Assembly (NCBI RefSeq): GCF_030867145.1
Contig: NC_134431.1
Location: 11,299,089 to 11,363,088 of the forward strand
DNA: 64,000 nt
Direction of reading: 5' to 3'
DNA from: Opisthocomus hoazin
Taxonomy: Eukaryota; Chordata; Aves; Opisthocomiformes; Opisthocomidae
In this document: in pieces, positions 1-12,107 of the stretch
Position numbering within the stretch: the stretch's first letter is position 1
How the letters are laid out: the number at the start of each line of letters is the position of its first letter
Translations under genes and position numbers: made by a program
Notes under the pieces: generated by a model
The model's database searches: none
What the model was told of the DNA's origin: nothing
What the model saw: only the letters and a program-made list of their open reading frames with translations

Positions 1-3000
1 TTTTGCTTTCCAAGATGACCATGTCATTCGAAGTAATTTCACCACTAATACACATAATCATAAATTCTGACACTGGCGAGGATTTAGGGTGACAAGACAG
101 CAATGAGAAAAGTGTTAGAGAAACGCAGGAATTAGCTCAGCTTATAGGATTCAACTCTTTTCCCCAGCGGACAACCCGACAGATGTCAAGGCGCAATAGC
201 CACCAGGCACACGATCGGCTGGATTCCCTCTGCTCCCTTCGGCACCTCACAGGGCACGTAAGGACATTGGTCCCGTGTGGCCGCTGTGGCAGAATGTATA
301 GGAATAACAGTTTCCACAGGCTTCGAGTGCACAGAGGTGTGAGTTATAATGCTATGCTCTGTGGGCTGTGTTGGAACTTACCAATGTGTTATTTCGAGCC
401 GAAATGGTGCAAATCCACAAAATACAGATCTGGCCTAAATATTAGAGATGCATGAAACCATTCCTAGGTGCAAGCAGCTGCAGAATTCAGCTCAAGTGGC
501 AGCTGTAGTTTCTGGAGACCTCCAAGGGCTGAGTGTAGTTTAGTTTAGACTCAAATCATGCTCTTGAGCCAACAATGAGAATTAAACATTATAAATTGTT
601 TAAGTTTTAGCTGTTACAGCTACATAAATGACAAATACTGCCCAGAGCCTGTCATTAATAATTAGCAATGAAGAAAAAAAAGGGAGACTACTAGACTTCA
701 ACAGACTGTGGACTCTTCAGCTCAACACATACTCTCAGAAAAAGCGTCCAGCCACTCCAGTTCAAAGGAAAAAACCAAACAATGTGACAAACACTTCCTA
801 ATGCTTGTTTTCCATTAGGGCTGGAGTGAAAGGCTGGAATACAGGTCCAAAGACTTGAAATACTAGTTGGTTTCCCTAAATCTCAGTCTTTTTCATATCA
901 GAAACACTTCCTTTCTACAAGGATCCTCCATTTATTTCTTTTGTTACCGCTATCCAAAGGCTGACACGGTCACAACCCCCAGCCGCTGGTCACAGCTCTG
1001 CTTGGGCTCACAGCACCCACATTACAGATCTGAGAGTCAGCATTAACTCCTATTTTTTTCTGTAAAGCTGTTTTCATGAGCCAAAAAGGTGTGTCGAGAA
1101 CTTCAGCAAAGTCTGTCCTTGGCAGCATTAACAAAAGTTGCAGCCACGTATACTAGCAGCAGGCTCTACACAGAGCAGAACTGGAAATACATTGTGCTGC
1201 CATTTCAGGGAACTGGAGAATGGAAGGAGTCCTTTTCCACATAGTTGGATCAGTGCTTGCCCTTGGCAGGGTTTTGCTTTAATAAACTTTAAAAGTATGT
1301 GAATACTGGACTACCTAGGTACTAGGGGACAAGGAATCCAAAAACAAAGCTAAGAAAGAGTAGTTTCTAGTGTAATATAAACTAAGATTTAAAATGTACT
1401 TAATATATTTTCAGTGTTTAAATTTACTGCAGATCTAATTTATCATTTACTGTTTTCAGTTACAGCATCCCATTGTATTCCCTGCACCAATAACTTCGTT
1501 AATGCAAGTGATCAGATGATGCTCCAAGCTGAAGAAAGTTTTAGATGATCTTCTCAGAAATATTAATTATTATGTGGCTAATTATTATGTGGCCCACATT
1601 ACATAATTCACACTGGATCTGTAATACTGTAATACCCTCATATTAAACTTTTTAAAAGAAAAAGAGGTAAAGTGGATTAAAAATGCTGCACACCTATTTA
1701 GCAGCTAAAACCCAAAGAAAATACAAGTCAATCCTGTCTTAAAAATCTAAGTGTTCTAATGGTGTATGTGGCAGGCATTAGAAATTTAACAGGCTACTAA
1801 AACTTGCACATGGACTTAATCCAAGCTCTTTAAAATGAGCTCAGACTGTGAGTGACTAGTTTCTTGGTCTGGAGTGTGGGGAGTGCTATTCGAGAAAAAA
1901 AAAGAGGGAGAAGGAGGGGAGAAATATTCTGGTGCTTCCTTTGAGAGACACACATGCAACACACACTAACATTCAATTTTGGGGTCAGGTTGAGTCAGAG
2001 ATATTACCCCCCAATTTCAGGCTTAAAGTGGTTTGGCAAGAATGGACAATGGAAAAATCGCTGCTATCTCCATGTTCCCAGTAAGTTCTGAAGTCTGCTG
2101 TGCAAACCAAAGGAATGCACATATCATAGTTCAAAAAAATAGATTCAGCCAGTAGTGGAAAAAAAGTTCCAGGATATTATTATCCTTGGCTATTTTCAAA
2201 AAATGAATGATGAAACATTTCAGTTAGAGTATCTGTTGGAATGTTATAAGAGAGTGCTCTAACTATGTCAGTGTCCCATCTGCAAATGTGATTCCTGCTC
2301 TGCACAAAAGACTCTGAAACCATTTGCTGACTGGTAGCTCGTGTCACTGTGTCCCGCAGAGCAGGCTTTCAGACAGAAAGCGGCTACCTCAAGAGACGGA
2401 GCAGCAGCAGATGCCGGACAACAAGATGACACAGGGACTCATGGTCACCTGGTGAAAATCGCCACCGTGGCTAGCATCTTGCTGACACTTGCAGAAGCAC
2501 AGCTCAGGGAGCAAAGGTACTGAAGCACCTTTTTGCTGTCAGGGTGTTAGCCTATGCAAAGACTTAATTTGCCATTCTGAGCCTGCTCTAATCATAGAAG
2601 GGGGCTAGGGCCCAAAATTATAAACACATCATCATTTACATACTCTACATTAATGAGACTCTTGCACTTTGTTGTGGGTGCAGAAATCCTCCCAAAGCCA
2701 GAGACTGATCCTGAAAGTGCCACGTGCTGTTAACCCCTAACAGTTTCATGCAGCTCTTGTGGCAAGGTTGGGACCAGACTTGTGACACGAAGGCAAGTTG
2801 GTGCCAGGGTCTGCTCCCGTCGCCCCTACGCCACTGGCGGGAGCAAATACTTTGAAGAAGGGAAAAACAGATGCTGGGACCCAGGAGCATATTCTTTCTG
2901 GGCTGTGTCATGCAACTGACAGCACTGCTCATCTGGCTACTGTGCTCTCAAGTATTTGATCTGGAGGAAAAAAGAAAAAATCAGTGCCTTTCATTACGGT

Positions 3001-3479
3001 CTGTGACTGAGGGGCTCTGAGGAACATCTACTCCCGGGAAATGAGAGCTGCATGGCAGTGGCAGGAGTCGTAGCTGCCGTCGGAGCGCTGCCTTGTGCTT
3101 TGATCCACTGCTACCCCATAGCAGGTGAGAGCGGGACCTTGCCAGCACTGAGAAGAGCAAGAAGTCTGCTCTCTTTCCCTTCCACGCTCTCTCTGCAGCA
3201 AAATAACTTCTGCGAGGTGTTGTGAGAGTGACTAAGAGCAGCTGCAGCGCTCAGGAGAGAGGGAGTTTTGTCTGGAGGGAGCCGAGGACACACGAGGCAG
3301 GGCAATGGCCCGATCCCGGGGCGGCAGAAAGCCGCTCCGAGTCTTTCCATTGGCCTGTCCGAGAGCTGGAGCTCTCGGGTGATCCCCGTCGGGTGTACGT
3401 GTTAACGAGCGGGGCTTGGCAGGCGCTCGGGGAGCTTGCTGCAGCAGGAGAAAACAAATAGCCGCTACTAAGGGCCCTT
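1..3479 (-). other. NFATC2 intron 1 (left part); no gene seen
   Basis: A/T-rich sequence with no recognisable exon, including no sign of the second NFATC2 first exon. A 15-bp tandem repeat, TAATTATTATGTGGC twice, lies at 1,564-1,593. Confidence 0.7.
1564..1593. repeat. 15-bp tandem duplication
   Basis: TAATTATTATGTGGC is repeated exactly twice, head to tail. Confidence 0.9.
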
Positions 3480-4739
3480 CAAACGAAGCCCTGCGATACT
3501 CGCCTCGCCCCCCCCCCCCCCGCCGTGCCCCCTCCGCAGGCCCCGGGCGGCTCTGAGTCAGCGGCCGAGCGGCGCTGCCAGCGGGGCGGGGAGCGCGGCG
3601 CGGCTGGGGGGGGGGGGGGTGTGTGTGTTAAAATGGAGCGGGTCGGTGAAAAAGCGCTTCCCCTCCCCACCTCCTGGCCGCGCGGCCCCCGGCCCGGCAG
3701 CCCTGTACAAACTGTAACTCACCTGCGCCTCCCGCCCGGCCCGCCGCGCCGAGCACCCCGGGGGGGCGGGCAGGCTGCCTGGGCTGCGGGGCCCGGCGGG
3801 AGCAGCCGGTTCGCCGGCGCTTGGCAAGAGCCGGGCGGCGAGGGGATTCCTCGCCCGGAGCATCCTCCGCCCGGACCCGCCGCCGGTGGCCGCGCCCACC
3901 CCGAGAGCCCCAGGCACGGCGGTGCCCGGAGACACCCCCCCCCCCCCCCCCAGACATCGCTGGGAGGGACGCCCCTTCTCCCGGCTCCGTGCCGGCATCC
4001 CACAGCCCCTGCCATGCCCGCAGCCCCCTCCGCGTCCCCACGCCGCGCCCTCCCCCGGGGCCTCGCTCGCCGGAGGGTGCCGCGGCCCCCCCCCGTCCCC
4101 CCCGGGCAGCTCTGCGCTGCGAAGGGGGCGACGGCTCGGGTGGGAGCGGGCCCGCGGGCGCTGACAGCGGGGCAGACTCCTCCTCTCGCAGCGCTTAACT
4201 CTTCCCTCCACCAGCACCGGCAGCCCCCAGCCCCCCGGCGAGGCTCGTCCCCATCCCGGGGGGTGCCGGCCCCGACGGGAGCCGCGGGCATCCCCGAGGG
4301 CAGCGCGGTCGCGGAGCCGCCGGCCCCGATCCGGCCCTACGGCGGGTCCCGGGGGAGCGGCCGAGCCCCCGAGCCGGGCGGGCGGCGGAAGGGTTAAGCG
4401 GCCGGGAGGTCACTGAGCGCGGCTCCGCGGGCGATGGCTTGGGAGAGGAGAGGCCGCTCTGGCTGGAGTTTAAAGGAGGTTCCTCCAGACAGAGCCGTAT
4501 CGCCTTCGCGGAGCGCCTCGCACCAAACCCAAAGCCATCCAGTCCCTTCCCCGAGGGATCTTCTCTCCATGAAACCCTTCCTGCCCATGAAACCCTCGCT
4601 GCCCGCCCGGCCGAGCTGCCCGCGAGCGAGCTGAAGCCGGCGGGGTGAACCCTCCGGCCCCAGGAGGGACCCGCGGGGACCCCCGGGCGAGGGGCACGCA
4701 CACAGCACACAGCCACGCGGCGCGGGAGGGAGACCCTAC
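3480..4739. other. CpG island in NFATC2 intron 1
   Basis: Very G+C-rich and CpG-dense, with C and G homopolymers at 3,508-3,521, 3,606-3,619 and 3,935-3,951. It produces long open frames on both strands (up to 290 codons), which is expected because stop codons are A/T-rich. It starts directly downstream of the NFATC2 exon rather than covering its likely start site. Confidence 0.8.
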
Positions 4740-4803
4740 CTTGATCCATAGACCTCATGATGTGGTGGTAATGTACCAGCCTGCAGGCAGTTTCTCTCTG
4801 CAT
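4740..4803 (-). CDS. NFATC2: NFATC2 distal alternative first coding exon (partial gene)
   Basis: NFATC2 is a calcium/calcineurin-activated transcription factor. This exon encodes 21 residues, MQRETACRLVHYHHIMRSMD Q, plus one base of the next codon. It lines up with the N-terminus of the human NFATC2 isoform that starts MQREAAF and joins the common exon at EEPNAHK; the split G fits that glutamate codon. The donor is GATCAAG|gtaggg. An in-frame TAA lies nine bases before the ATG (4,810-4,812), which fixes the start although the Kozak context is weak. The gene lies downstream of ATP9A in the same orientation, as in human 20q13.2. The other NFATC2 first exon (MNAPER type) and all common exons were not found, so they should lie left of position 1. 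Confidence 0.88.
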
Positions 4804-5062
4804 CAGGAATTAAAAAAAAAAAAAAAGAAAAAAAAAAAGAAAAAATCAATAGAAGGAAAAAAAAATAAAAAAAAAAGAAAGAAAAAAAAAAGTCTTCTTT
4901 AAACCATGTTCAACCAGTGTCGCCCGGACAGAGGGAACCCCTCTTGCTCGCCTCCTCCGTAAATGTTTGGAGGTGCAAAGAGGGATCCGAACTGGGCTGA
5001 GCTTGTTCCTGAAGTGAAGTCAGTTCTCTGCTCTGAGATGAGGGTTACTAGAGAGGGAAAGG
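4804..5062 (-). other. NFATC2: probable NFATC2 5' untranslated region
   Basis: Sequence between the NFATC2 ATG and the inferred transcription start about 25-30 bases below a TATA-like box. Right before the ATG it contains a long T-rich run on the gene strand (plus-strand A-rich, 4,810-4,895), unusual so close to a start codon. The start site itself is an inference. Confidence 0.45.
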
Positions 5063-5084
5063 CCACTTCCTTCCCTGCTCCGAG

Positions 5085-5093
5085 TGTTTATAG
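5085..5093 (-). promoter_or_regulatory. TATA-like box for the NFATC2 distal promoter
   Basis: CTATAAACA on the minus strand, about 280 bases before the NFATC2 ATG. An ETS-type GGAAGTG lies just downstream. It could also be read as a forkhead-type site. Confidence 0.4.
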
Positions 5094-5225
5094 TCTTTGA
5101 ATGCTGTAAAATAACGGGATTCCCTCACTGTTTCCTCCTGTTTATCCCAGTGCCATGGAAACCCCTGGATCGCCTCCATCTCCCAAACTGAGGGCTTTCC
5201 TGCAAACTTCACACTCAGGAATCCA

Positions 5226-5233
5226 TGACGTCT
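5226..5233 (+). promoter_or_regulatory. CRE-like site upstream of NFATC2
   Basis: TGACGTCT, one base from the palindromic cAMP-response element, about 140 bases upstream of the TATA-like box. Confidence 0.35.
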
Positions 5234-5619
5234 CCCAGCTCCGGGCCAAAGCTCTGCGGCTTTCTCAGTCTGCAGCACAAGCACTTAATTGTTGAGCAGA
5301 AAGTTAGAGAGTGAGAAAGAAAGAAATATGGATGATGTTAAAAATCCCAGTGTGTGCTTTTTAAACAAAACTTGTAGGCACTGCAAAGCCTTTCAAAGCA
5401 ACGGGGCTTCTGTGCAGAAGTTTTCCTTCTTCCCAGCAGAGACAAGCCCGGACCGCTGCTGCTTTTACCTTTGAATAAATCATTCAGAAAACTCGAGTCC
5501 CCAGCTTATATTTATGTCTTTTAAATTCGCCAGCACCCTATTAATACCCACCTTGTTACTGGCACAAGTTTGGCTTCTAATTACCACTGGCTCAATTCTT
5601 CATACAGAAGACGAAATGT

Positions 5620-5646
<27 letters not shown>
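5620..5646 (+). repeat. poly(A) tract
   Basis: Twenty-seven consecutive A residues in the NFATC2 upstream region. Confidence 0.95.
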
Positions 5647-5650
<4 letters not shown>

Positions 5651-5830
5651 CTTAATTTGTTTAGCGGCATTTCACAGACCTCTCTCTGTTTCTATTTTTA
5701 GATCCATTTAGCAGGGAGAGGAGCAACCCCACGGATTTCCATTGATACACGTGGAGCTTAGCAAGAATGAAATCGCCAAGGAAGCCTCCGAAACCAAGAC
5801 AACCCGCGTGTGTTTACACGCGCTCTGTAT

Positions 5831-5870
5831 AAACAGGAAAATAAAGCGAGAGAAAACAGGAAAATAAAGC
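5831..5870 (+). repeat. 17-bp direct repeat pair with NFAT-type cores
   Basis: AAACAGGAAAATAAAGC occurs at 5,831-5,847 and again at 5,854-5,870. Each copy holds GGAAAA, the NFAT core. The pair lies about 1 kb upstream of the NFATC2 exon at the edge of a CpG island. Confidence 0.9.
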
Positions 5871-6440
5871 CCGAGCTGTCAGGAGCTGCGCGCTGCCTCC
5901 CAACGGGCAGCTCTCGGGAACATCTGCCCCGGCACGGCGCAGGGCTGCGGGCCGCCGGGCTCGGGGGCACTGCGGCGGGAGCGACGGGCAGCTCGCCCAC
6001 CGCCCGGCCCCCCCGCTGCTGGCAGCCGGACCCCCCCGGACCCCGGGCAGTGGCTGGGAGCCGGCCCGCAGCCGCGCGGAGGGACGGCTGGCACCCCCTG
6101 TCCGTTTCTCCCTCCCCGCGTCCCCAGAACCGGCTCGCAGGAGGCACCGCGCTCAGGCTTTCTGCTGCTGGCGTTGGGTGTCCCGCAGGCTGGCAGCGGC
6201 GGGCAGGCCGGGGACACGCAGCGCGCCTCACTGTCCTACCCCGTGTCGTTTTTGGACGTGCCGAGGTGGAAATACCTTCTCCGGCTCCCCGGTACGCAAC
6301 CGCCTTCCGCCGACCCCCGGGGGAGCCCGGTCACCCAGCCGCCGCCACCACCCCCCCGGAGCGCGTACCCCACCCGCAGCCCCACCGGCTCCCGGCCCCT
6401 TTGGGGAGGGCTCACGCCTCAGCTAATTAGCGCGGCTGAT
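5860..6440. other. second CpG island, upstream of the NFATC2 promoter
   Basis: G+C- and CpG-rich block about 0.8 kb upstream of the inferred NFATC2 start site. It ends in a homeodomain-type TAATTAG and an ATTGG (inverted CCAAT) near 6,425-6,442. It may be a promoter for a divergent or alternative transcript; no conserved protein is seen in it. Confidence 0.65.
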
Positions 6441-6750
6441 TGGACCCCGCTGTTCGCATCAGGTGAAGCCAAGTCGGAACCACTGGATTTCTGCTTCGAA
6501 CAGTTAAAGGGAAACCGAGGTTGCTGCTTCGCCTGGAGAGTGAAGCCATCGTTAGTTAACCATCAGTCGTGAGAAATTAGAAATTTCACCCAACTTCCAC
6601 CCCTGCTGCCCACACTCCTCCCCACGGCACTGACTGGTCACCCCAGCATCACTTGCTGTAACTGCACTGGGAAACGCAGAGGAGCTGGGGCAGGAGAGCA
6701 CTAAAGCAGAGCTTGGAGGGGGCCCAGGGCAAGCAGCCGGGTGCAGGGAC

Positions 6751-6757
6751 GCGCACA

Positions 6758-6790
<33 letters not shown>

Positions 6791-6801
6791 GGTCACACAC
6801 A
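6751..6801 (+). repeat. (CA)n microsatellite
   Basis: Interrupted CA repeat (with AT and GG interruptions) upstream of the second CpG island. It generates the histidine/threonine-rich and valine/cysteine-rich frames on the two strands. Confidence 0.95.
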
Positions 6802-9800
6802 CGACCTGGGGGGGCCGTGGGCCGCGGGCCCTGCCAGGGGCTATCCCAGAGTGAGCGGAGAATGGGCGACCCCGATGGAAAGCTTCGCCTCCTCCCACGC
6901 TGAGCTATAATCGGGGGATATGGCACACAGGTTGGCTTCCCTAGTCTGGACCGGTTAAAAATACAATGTCTTTCTTTTAATAGCTCGGTTTGATCGGCTC
7001 CCGCTAGTTCACATGACAGGGTTTTCCTAAAATATCTTCTTCCACCAAGTTTTTTCCAACTTAAAAATGCTGAATCCTGCTACCCAAATTAAACTCAGTG
7101 CAAAGTGAAAAAAAATAAATAAATAAAGAAGTGAAAGAAGGCTGGCGGCTGCCTCCGGACTGCTAGCATTCCCCAAACCAGCATATGACACAACTGTAAG
7201 ATTTCCAAGGCTTTTGGAGAGTTCAGCGAGAGAATCCTCTCCTCCACTGGCTGCAGCTTCCCCGCTGAGTTAAACTTTCCTGACGGAACCTTTCTCCATC
7301 TGGCTCCGGCTCCCAGCGCGTTGCGAGCGGCTGCGGAGGAGAAGGGGATGCAGTTCAAGTCTTATATAACTGTGCAAGCTGGATGCGGGGGCAGAGACTT
7401 TCCCTAGAAACGAGAGATTTTTATATATATATAGTTATTTTTAGCTTCCTTTTTCAAAGGAAGGCCAAATACCTCCGACTTTCCTTTGCTTTCTTATTTT
7501 GGTATCACTAAGGGATTTTATTTTTGGAGGTAAGGAGCTATTAATAGCTAATATTTTTAGCTATTTATTCCCTCTTTAGGAGAATACTTCCTTTTCCTTT
7601 CAGGGGCACATTTTGGACCGCATTCCTAACCCCCCCAACAACAGACCCACCTCCCCACCATGCCCATGGCACCCTCCAGGATTTGCCAAGAGGCTGCCTG
7701 GCATTGGGGGACCGGGGAGGGGGCCCATCTCCTGGCGGGTCTGGAAGCTGCTGTTCTCCCCATGAGCAGCCCAGCCCATTCTCAGTGCCGGGCTGCCAGC
7801 CGAGAAGGCTGCGCAAGGAGCTCCCTGCCCGGGAGCGGATTGCGACGGGCGGCTGGGGAGAGCCGGCAGCCAGCCCAGGGGGCTCTGGGGGGCTCCGGGT
7901 CCCAGGGGGTCCCTGGCCTCCCCCGGCAGCTGCCAACAGCATCTCCTGCTGCAGAACGAACACTCCCGGCCAGCTCCGTGCTGTTAATTAGCAATAAAAC
8001 TGAAATACTTTGTGTTATTTTTCTTTTTTAGATTTCTCGTGCTCTCCAGGAGATAAGACATCAAGGCTTCCTGAGGATGTGCTCTCAGGCCATTGGGGCA
8101 GCTGCCCGGAGTTTATCATCATAGACTTCATGGAGACAGCTCTGTTTTCCACTTGCAAAAGGTATTTCAGGCTCACAGCAACAATAAGTACTTTTGACAA
8201 AAGCTGCTCGCTTTTCCAAAGTAAATACTGTTCTCCCCGAATCTGCCATCACACACAATGCCCTCCCGGCGCAACCTCGACATGTTTAAGACGTTAAGCA
8301 GAGCAGTGCCTAAACACCAGATTTACACACTCCGGGGGTGCCTTCACTGCACCTAACCAGGAGTCCCGACAGAGCCCAACCGGGACCACACGATCCAACA
8401 TCTGCGGCTTGGCCTGCTCAGCAACGCGAACTGGCACCTCCCTCCCTTTTCATAACAGTCCTGGAGCATCGTGACTTCACGCTACCAATCCAAGCTCACT
8501 TCTGACAATGCACTTGTCTAAATAACATACTCACCTCACTTCAGTTACAAATGGAGCATTGGATCTTGTAATGAGCTCCACGTGGCCGGGGGAATCCACC
8601 CACCTACAGCTCTCCGAGACTGGAACTAGAACTGCTTGAATTTTTCCTACCAAAACATTTTTTCCAAATGAGAAATAGCGTTTCATCTAAAATGAAAATT
8701 GGTTGAAATTTTCTGTTTTTTTCAACGAAATTTAATAAACTGAAAGGCTATTTTTTTAGTTAAAGTAGTTTTGTTGGGGGTTTTTGTTGTTTGTTTGCTT
8801 TTTCCTAAGAAATGGCTTTTAGTAAACATATTCTGTTTATAAAAACTATTTTTAATGTTCACAAGTGAAGAGTGATTTTCTTATTTTACCTTTTCCTCAA
8901 CAAAGGTAGCCTCAGAAAACAAATGCACAAATAAAAAATATATTGAAGAAAGTGCAGAGAACATTCCTTCTCTCCCCCCCCCCCCCCCCCTCAAAAATTT
9001 CCTGCAAAGGAAAAAATAAATGTCTTTCAACTCACTCCTAGAACAATAGGGCCCCACTCTCGCTGTCTTTAGTCAGGCAGCTCTTGAATTAGTGCCCTCT
9101 TATGGGACCAGGAGGATGTAATTAATTCAGCTGCCCTGTTACGATACCATCCGAGGCTGCAATTTCCCTTCTTACCGTGCGTGACTCCTAGAAATCCATT
9201 GGACTGCAGACAGTGAAGCGCATTTACCAAGCAGCCGCGCGAGTTCATAACCACTTGTATATGGAAATGTCCGACACCCTCACGGCAGGTTACACGTGAA
9301 AGAACCACCAGATCTGCACCTGCAGCTGTAGGAAAGCCTGTTCTCAGCCTCAGCATCCTGAAAAACCCGACCTGTTGGGGGTTTTTTCTCCAGGGAAAAC
9401 CCGGCGGCATCCTCCAGGCAGCCCCGCTGGCAGCCCGCACCATCCCCCCGCAACTCCCACCTCGCCTCTGGGACCGAAATCACCGCTCGCATCTACTCCG
9501 GCCCCTTCAATTTGCAAAGAGCCCGTGCTGAAGTAGGGATGGGGCATTTTAGAGGCACAGGAATTCGTTTGCACGAGAGAGAAACCGAGGCAGGATGGCC
9601 CCTTGGGTGCGATGGGAGGGGGGGGGTTCACGCCCGGGCAGAAGGCAAACCCGATCGTTCAGCTGAAAATCCAAGAGCTGAAATACGTTCTCCCCACATC
9701 CACAAGGGGAATGAGACGGCAGAGGCAGCCTGGCTGGAGCACAGGGCTACATGGGGCAGGGAAGGTGCCGGGGGATCGTGACCTTTGCAAGCAGGATTCA

Positions 9801-12107
9801 GACGTAACGGCTCAGAAATAAAAGCAATATATTGGTTTACTGGATTGTGAATGGCACTGGGTCCGCTCCAAACCTGAAACTCCCTCAGTGAGCCCTGAAT
9901 TAGAAAACTTGTGCGAAGAGGAATGTTTATACGCCATGATTTACACTTCTACCCAAACATCAAACAACGTTTTCAGGGAACACTTAAGCCCTCCAGGTTG
10001 GCACTGCCTTACAGACTACTACGAATGACTAGGTTAGCAGCTCTAAGGCTTTTTGCAAATGAGCACATAGGATGAAAGCTGAACTATAACCTTTTCTTAA
10101 AAGCAAGACTAATTAAACAAATAAGAACTCTGGGTGAGGCTGTAAAGACATTAGTTTCTTGCCAAATATATTTTCTGTCTAAGATTATAAAAATATAGGA
10201 GGTTTTTTTTGGTTTCGTTTTCCAAGATTTTAAGCTAAGGTTCAGAAAAAAGAAGAGACAGCCAAACAGAGCGATTAATTGCTGGAATAATTAGGAAGAA
10301 CATTAGTCATGCTTGGGAGTCAGAAAAGTGCTTCTCTACGTGGGCAGCACAAGTAAAGGACGTGCTACCATTGACCTGTTTCTTGTAGAGTTTAAGTCAC
10401 TGTAACTGCAGTCACCAGGCCACACTTTGGGAAAAGATCTCCAACGAACAGCCACGCATGAGAAATGCCAGTTCTTCAACTTCTTAATCCTGGATTTTTA
10501 GCTCCATCAAAAGTTGCTGTCTGGGAAATTCCTGTTATTGGTCACATCAGGATCAGAACTGGCTTGAGAACAGGAGCACAGGAAAAAAGGGAGAGGAAGA
10601 AGCTACACGTGCTGGCCAAGACCCAGCAGCGTGGATTTGCGGGCGCCTTTCCCTCCCTGGGGCAGGGGAGCACCCGGATCCCTTCCTCCTCCTGCTCTGC
10701 GCAGGGAAGCTGGCAGAGATCCTGCCCCCTAAGCCGCACTTGTGGCAGCAGTACAAGGAAATAGCTGGTCACTTTTGCAAGTTGCTCCCAGCTCAGGGAA
10801 GAGTTTGTGGAATGAGAACGGCATCATTAATTAATCGTTATTCCCAGCTATTCAACTCACCTTCCCCTTGCAAGGAGTTACTGTGGAGAACCAAGGCAGG
10901 AATTTGAAGAGATCCTTCTGGCTGCAGGTGGTTACAAGCATTTTTCCCCGGCTGTTCCTTTCAGGGGGGTGGGTTCAGCATCCCCTAGGTACACATGTCC
11001 AGGCAGCAGTGGCTTCGCAGTTCTCAGCATGGACCTTCCTCCAAGCACCACGCAGCAGCAAGCGCCGCTTCAGCGGGGCTATGTGGGCGTGTGCCAAGCT
11101 TCTGGAAAGGGAAAGCCTTCGGGGTGGAAAGCCAGTCCAGGCAGGACTTCGCAAACCTAGACCAAGAAGAGGCCTATGAAGCCCACCGTGCTCACAGAAT
11201 ACCTGTCTCCTGTACCCCCAGCTGTTAACTCCTGGCTCAGCTGGAGACACAGCTATGCTGGTGGATGACTCCGACACACATCAAATCAAAGTCACACTGC
11301 TTTCTCACTGTATAAAGTGATATTTTCACACAAGTTCAGAGTCAATTGCAGTTTAGAGTGATATTCTTGTCTCTAAAGACAGACTACCACCCACTACAAG
11401 GACAGTGGCAAAAATACATCTATAGATAGCATTGGTTTCAGTGACACTAGGATGTAAGCTGGTTTGTTAATAACAACAAACTAATCCAATTAGACACCTG
11501 TACATTAGGATCAGGATGGAAACATTGATGCAGTCATTCGCTATATCATATAATGGCTAAAATAAATAAAGATAACAAAGAAAGGTTATGACTGTTTTGA
11601 AAAGGTGCTTTTATGCCTTTAATATCTCTGCCGGGGCAAGGAAATCTGATATTATATCCTGAACATAATTTACGATTCATTGCTGGGGCTCTGGCCACAC
11701 CCGGCAGCTAATCTAGAATTTCACACATTTAATGAACTTCATACCTGAAATATGTGGTCTGTAAAATCTGATTTACACTGTTGTTAAAATAGCTGGTGTT
11801 TGAAAGAAAATATATTTTAAAATATGTATTTGTGCATAAAGTTTGTTGTGGGTTTTTTTTTCTAAAAAACCCAAACCCAGTCATTAATTTACCCCAAAGC
11901 ATACAAAACGTGCCCTACAGCTTAATTTCTAGTGCAGTATTGCTTTCAGCACCTCAGATTTACTCGCTACGTTCCTTCAGGAGCAACTGCATTCAGTTAC
12001 ACAAAGGAGTAGAAAGGCCCCACAACGTAATTGTAGGTACTGCAGTCAGTAAGTTAACTTGACAAGTCAGCTCATGATGGAGTCCAGGGTCTATAATTAG
12101 TCCTTAC
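6802..12107. other. intergenic DNA between NFATC2 and ATP9A; no gene supported
   Basis: Includes moderately G+C-rich patches near 7,620-7,960 and 9,400-9,780 without conserved frames, and a run of 17 C at 8,974-8,990. I recognise no exon here. Confidence 0.6.

Noticed and set aside
183..455. Zinc-finger-like reading with C-x2-C and several histidines
   Set aside because: Spacing does not fit C2H2 or other known fingers, there is no repeat unit, and the surroundings are ordinary NFATC2 intron.
3525..4397. 290-codon plus-strand open frame
   Set aside because: Lies in a CpG island where stop codons are rare; all frames on both strands are open, the product is proline/arginine/glycine low complexity, and the real NFATC2 exon is on the other strand.
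1..4739. Second NFATC2 first exon (MNAPER type, with the DFSILFDYEY activation motif)
   Set aside because: No matching reading on the minus strand in this interval; expected further left.
5758..6572. Overlapping plus- and minus-strand open frames of 80-206 codons
   Set aside because: Second CpG island; frames overlap on both strands with low-complexity products and no recognisable domain.
6701..6926. Frames rich in His/Thr or Val/Cys repeats
   Set aside because: Direct translation of the (CA)n microsatellite.
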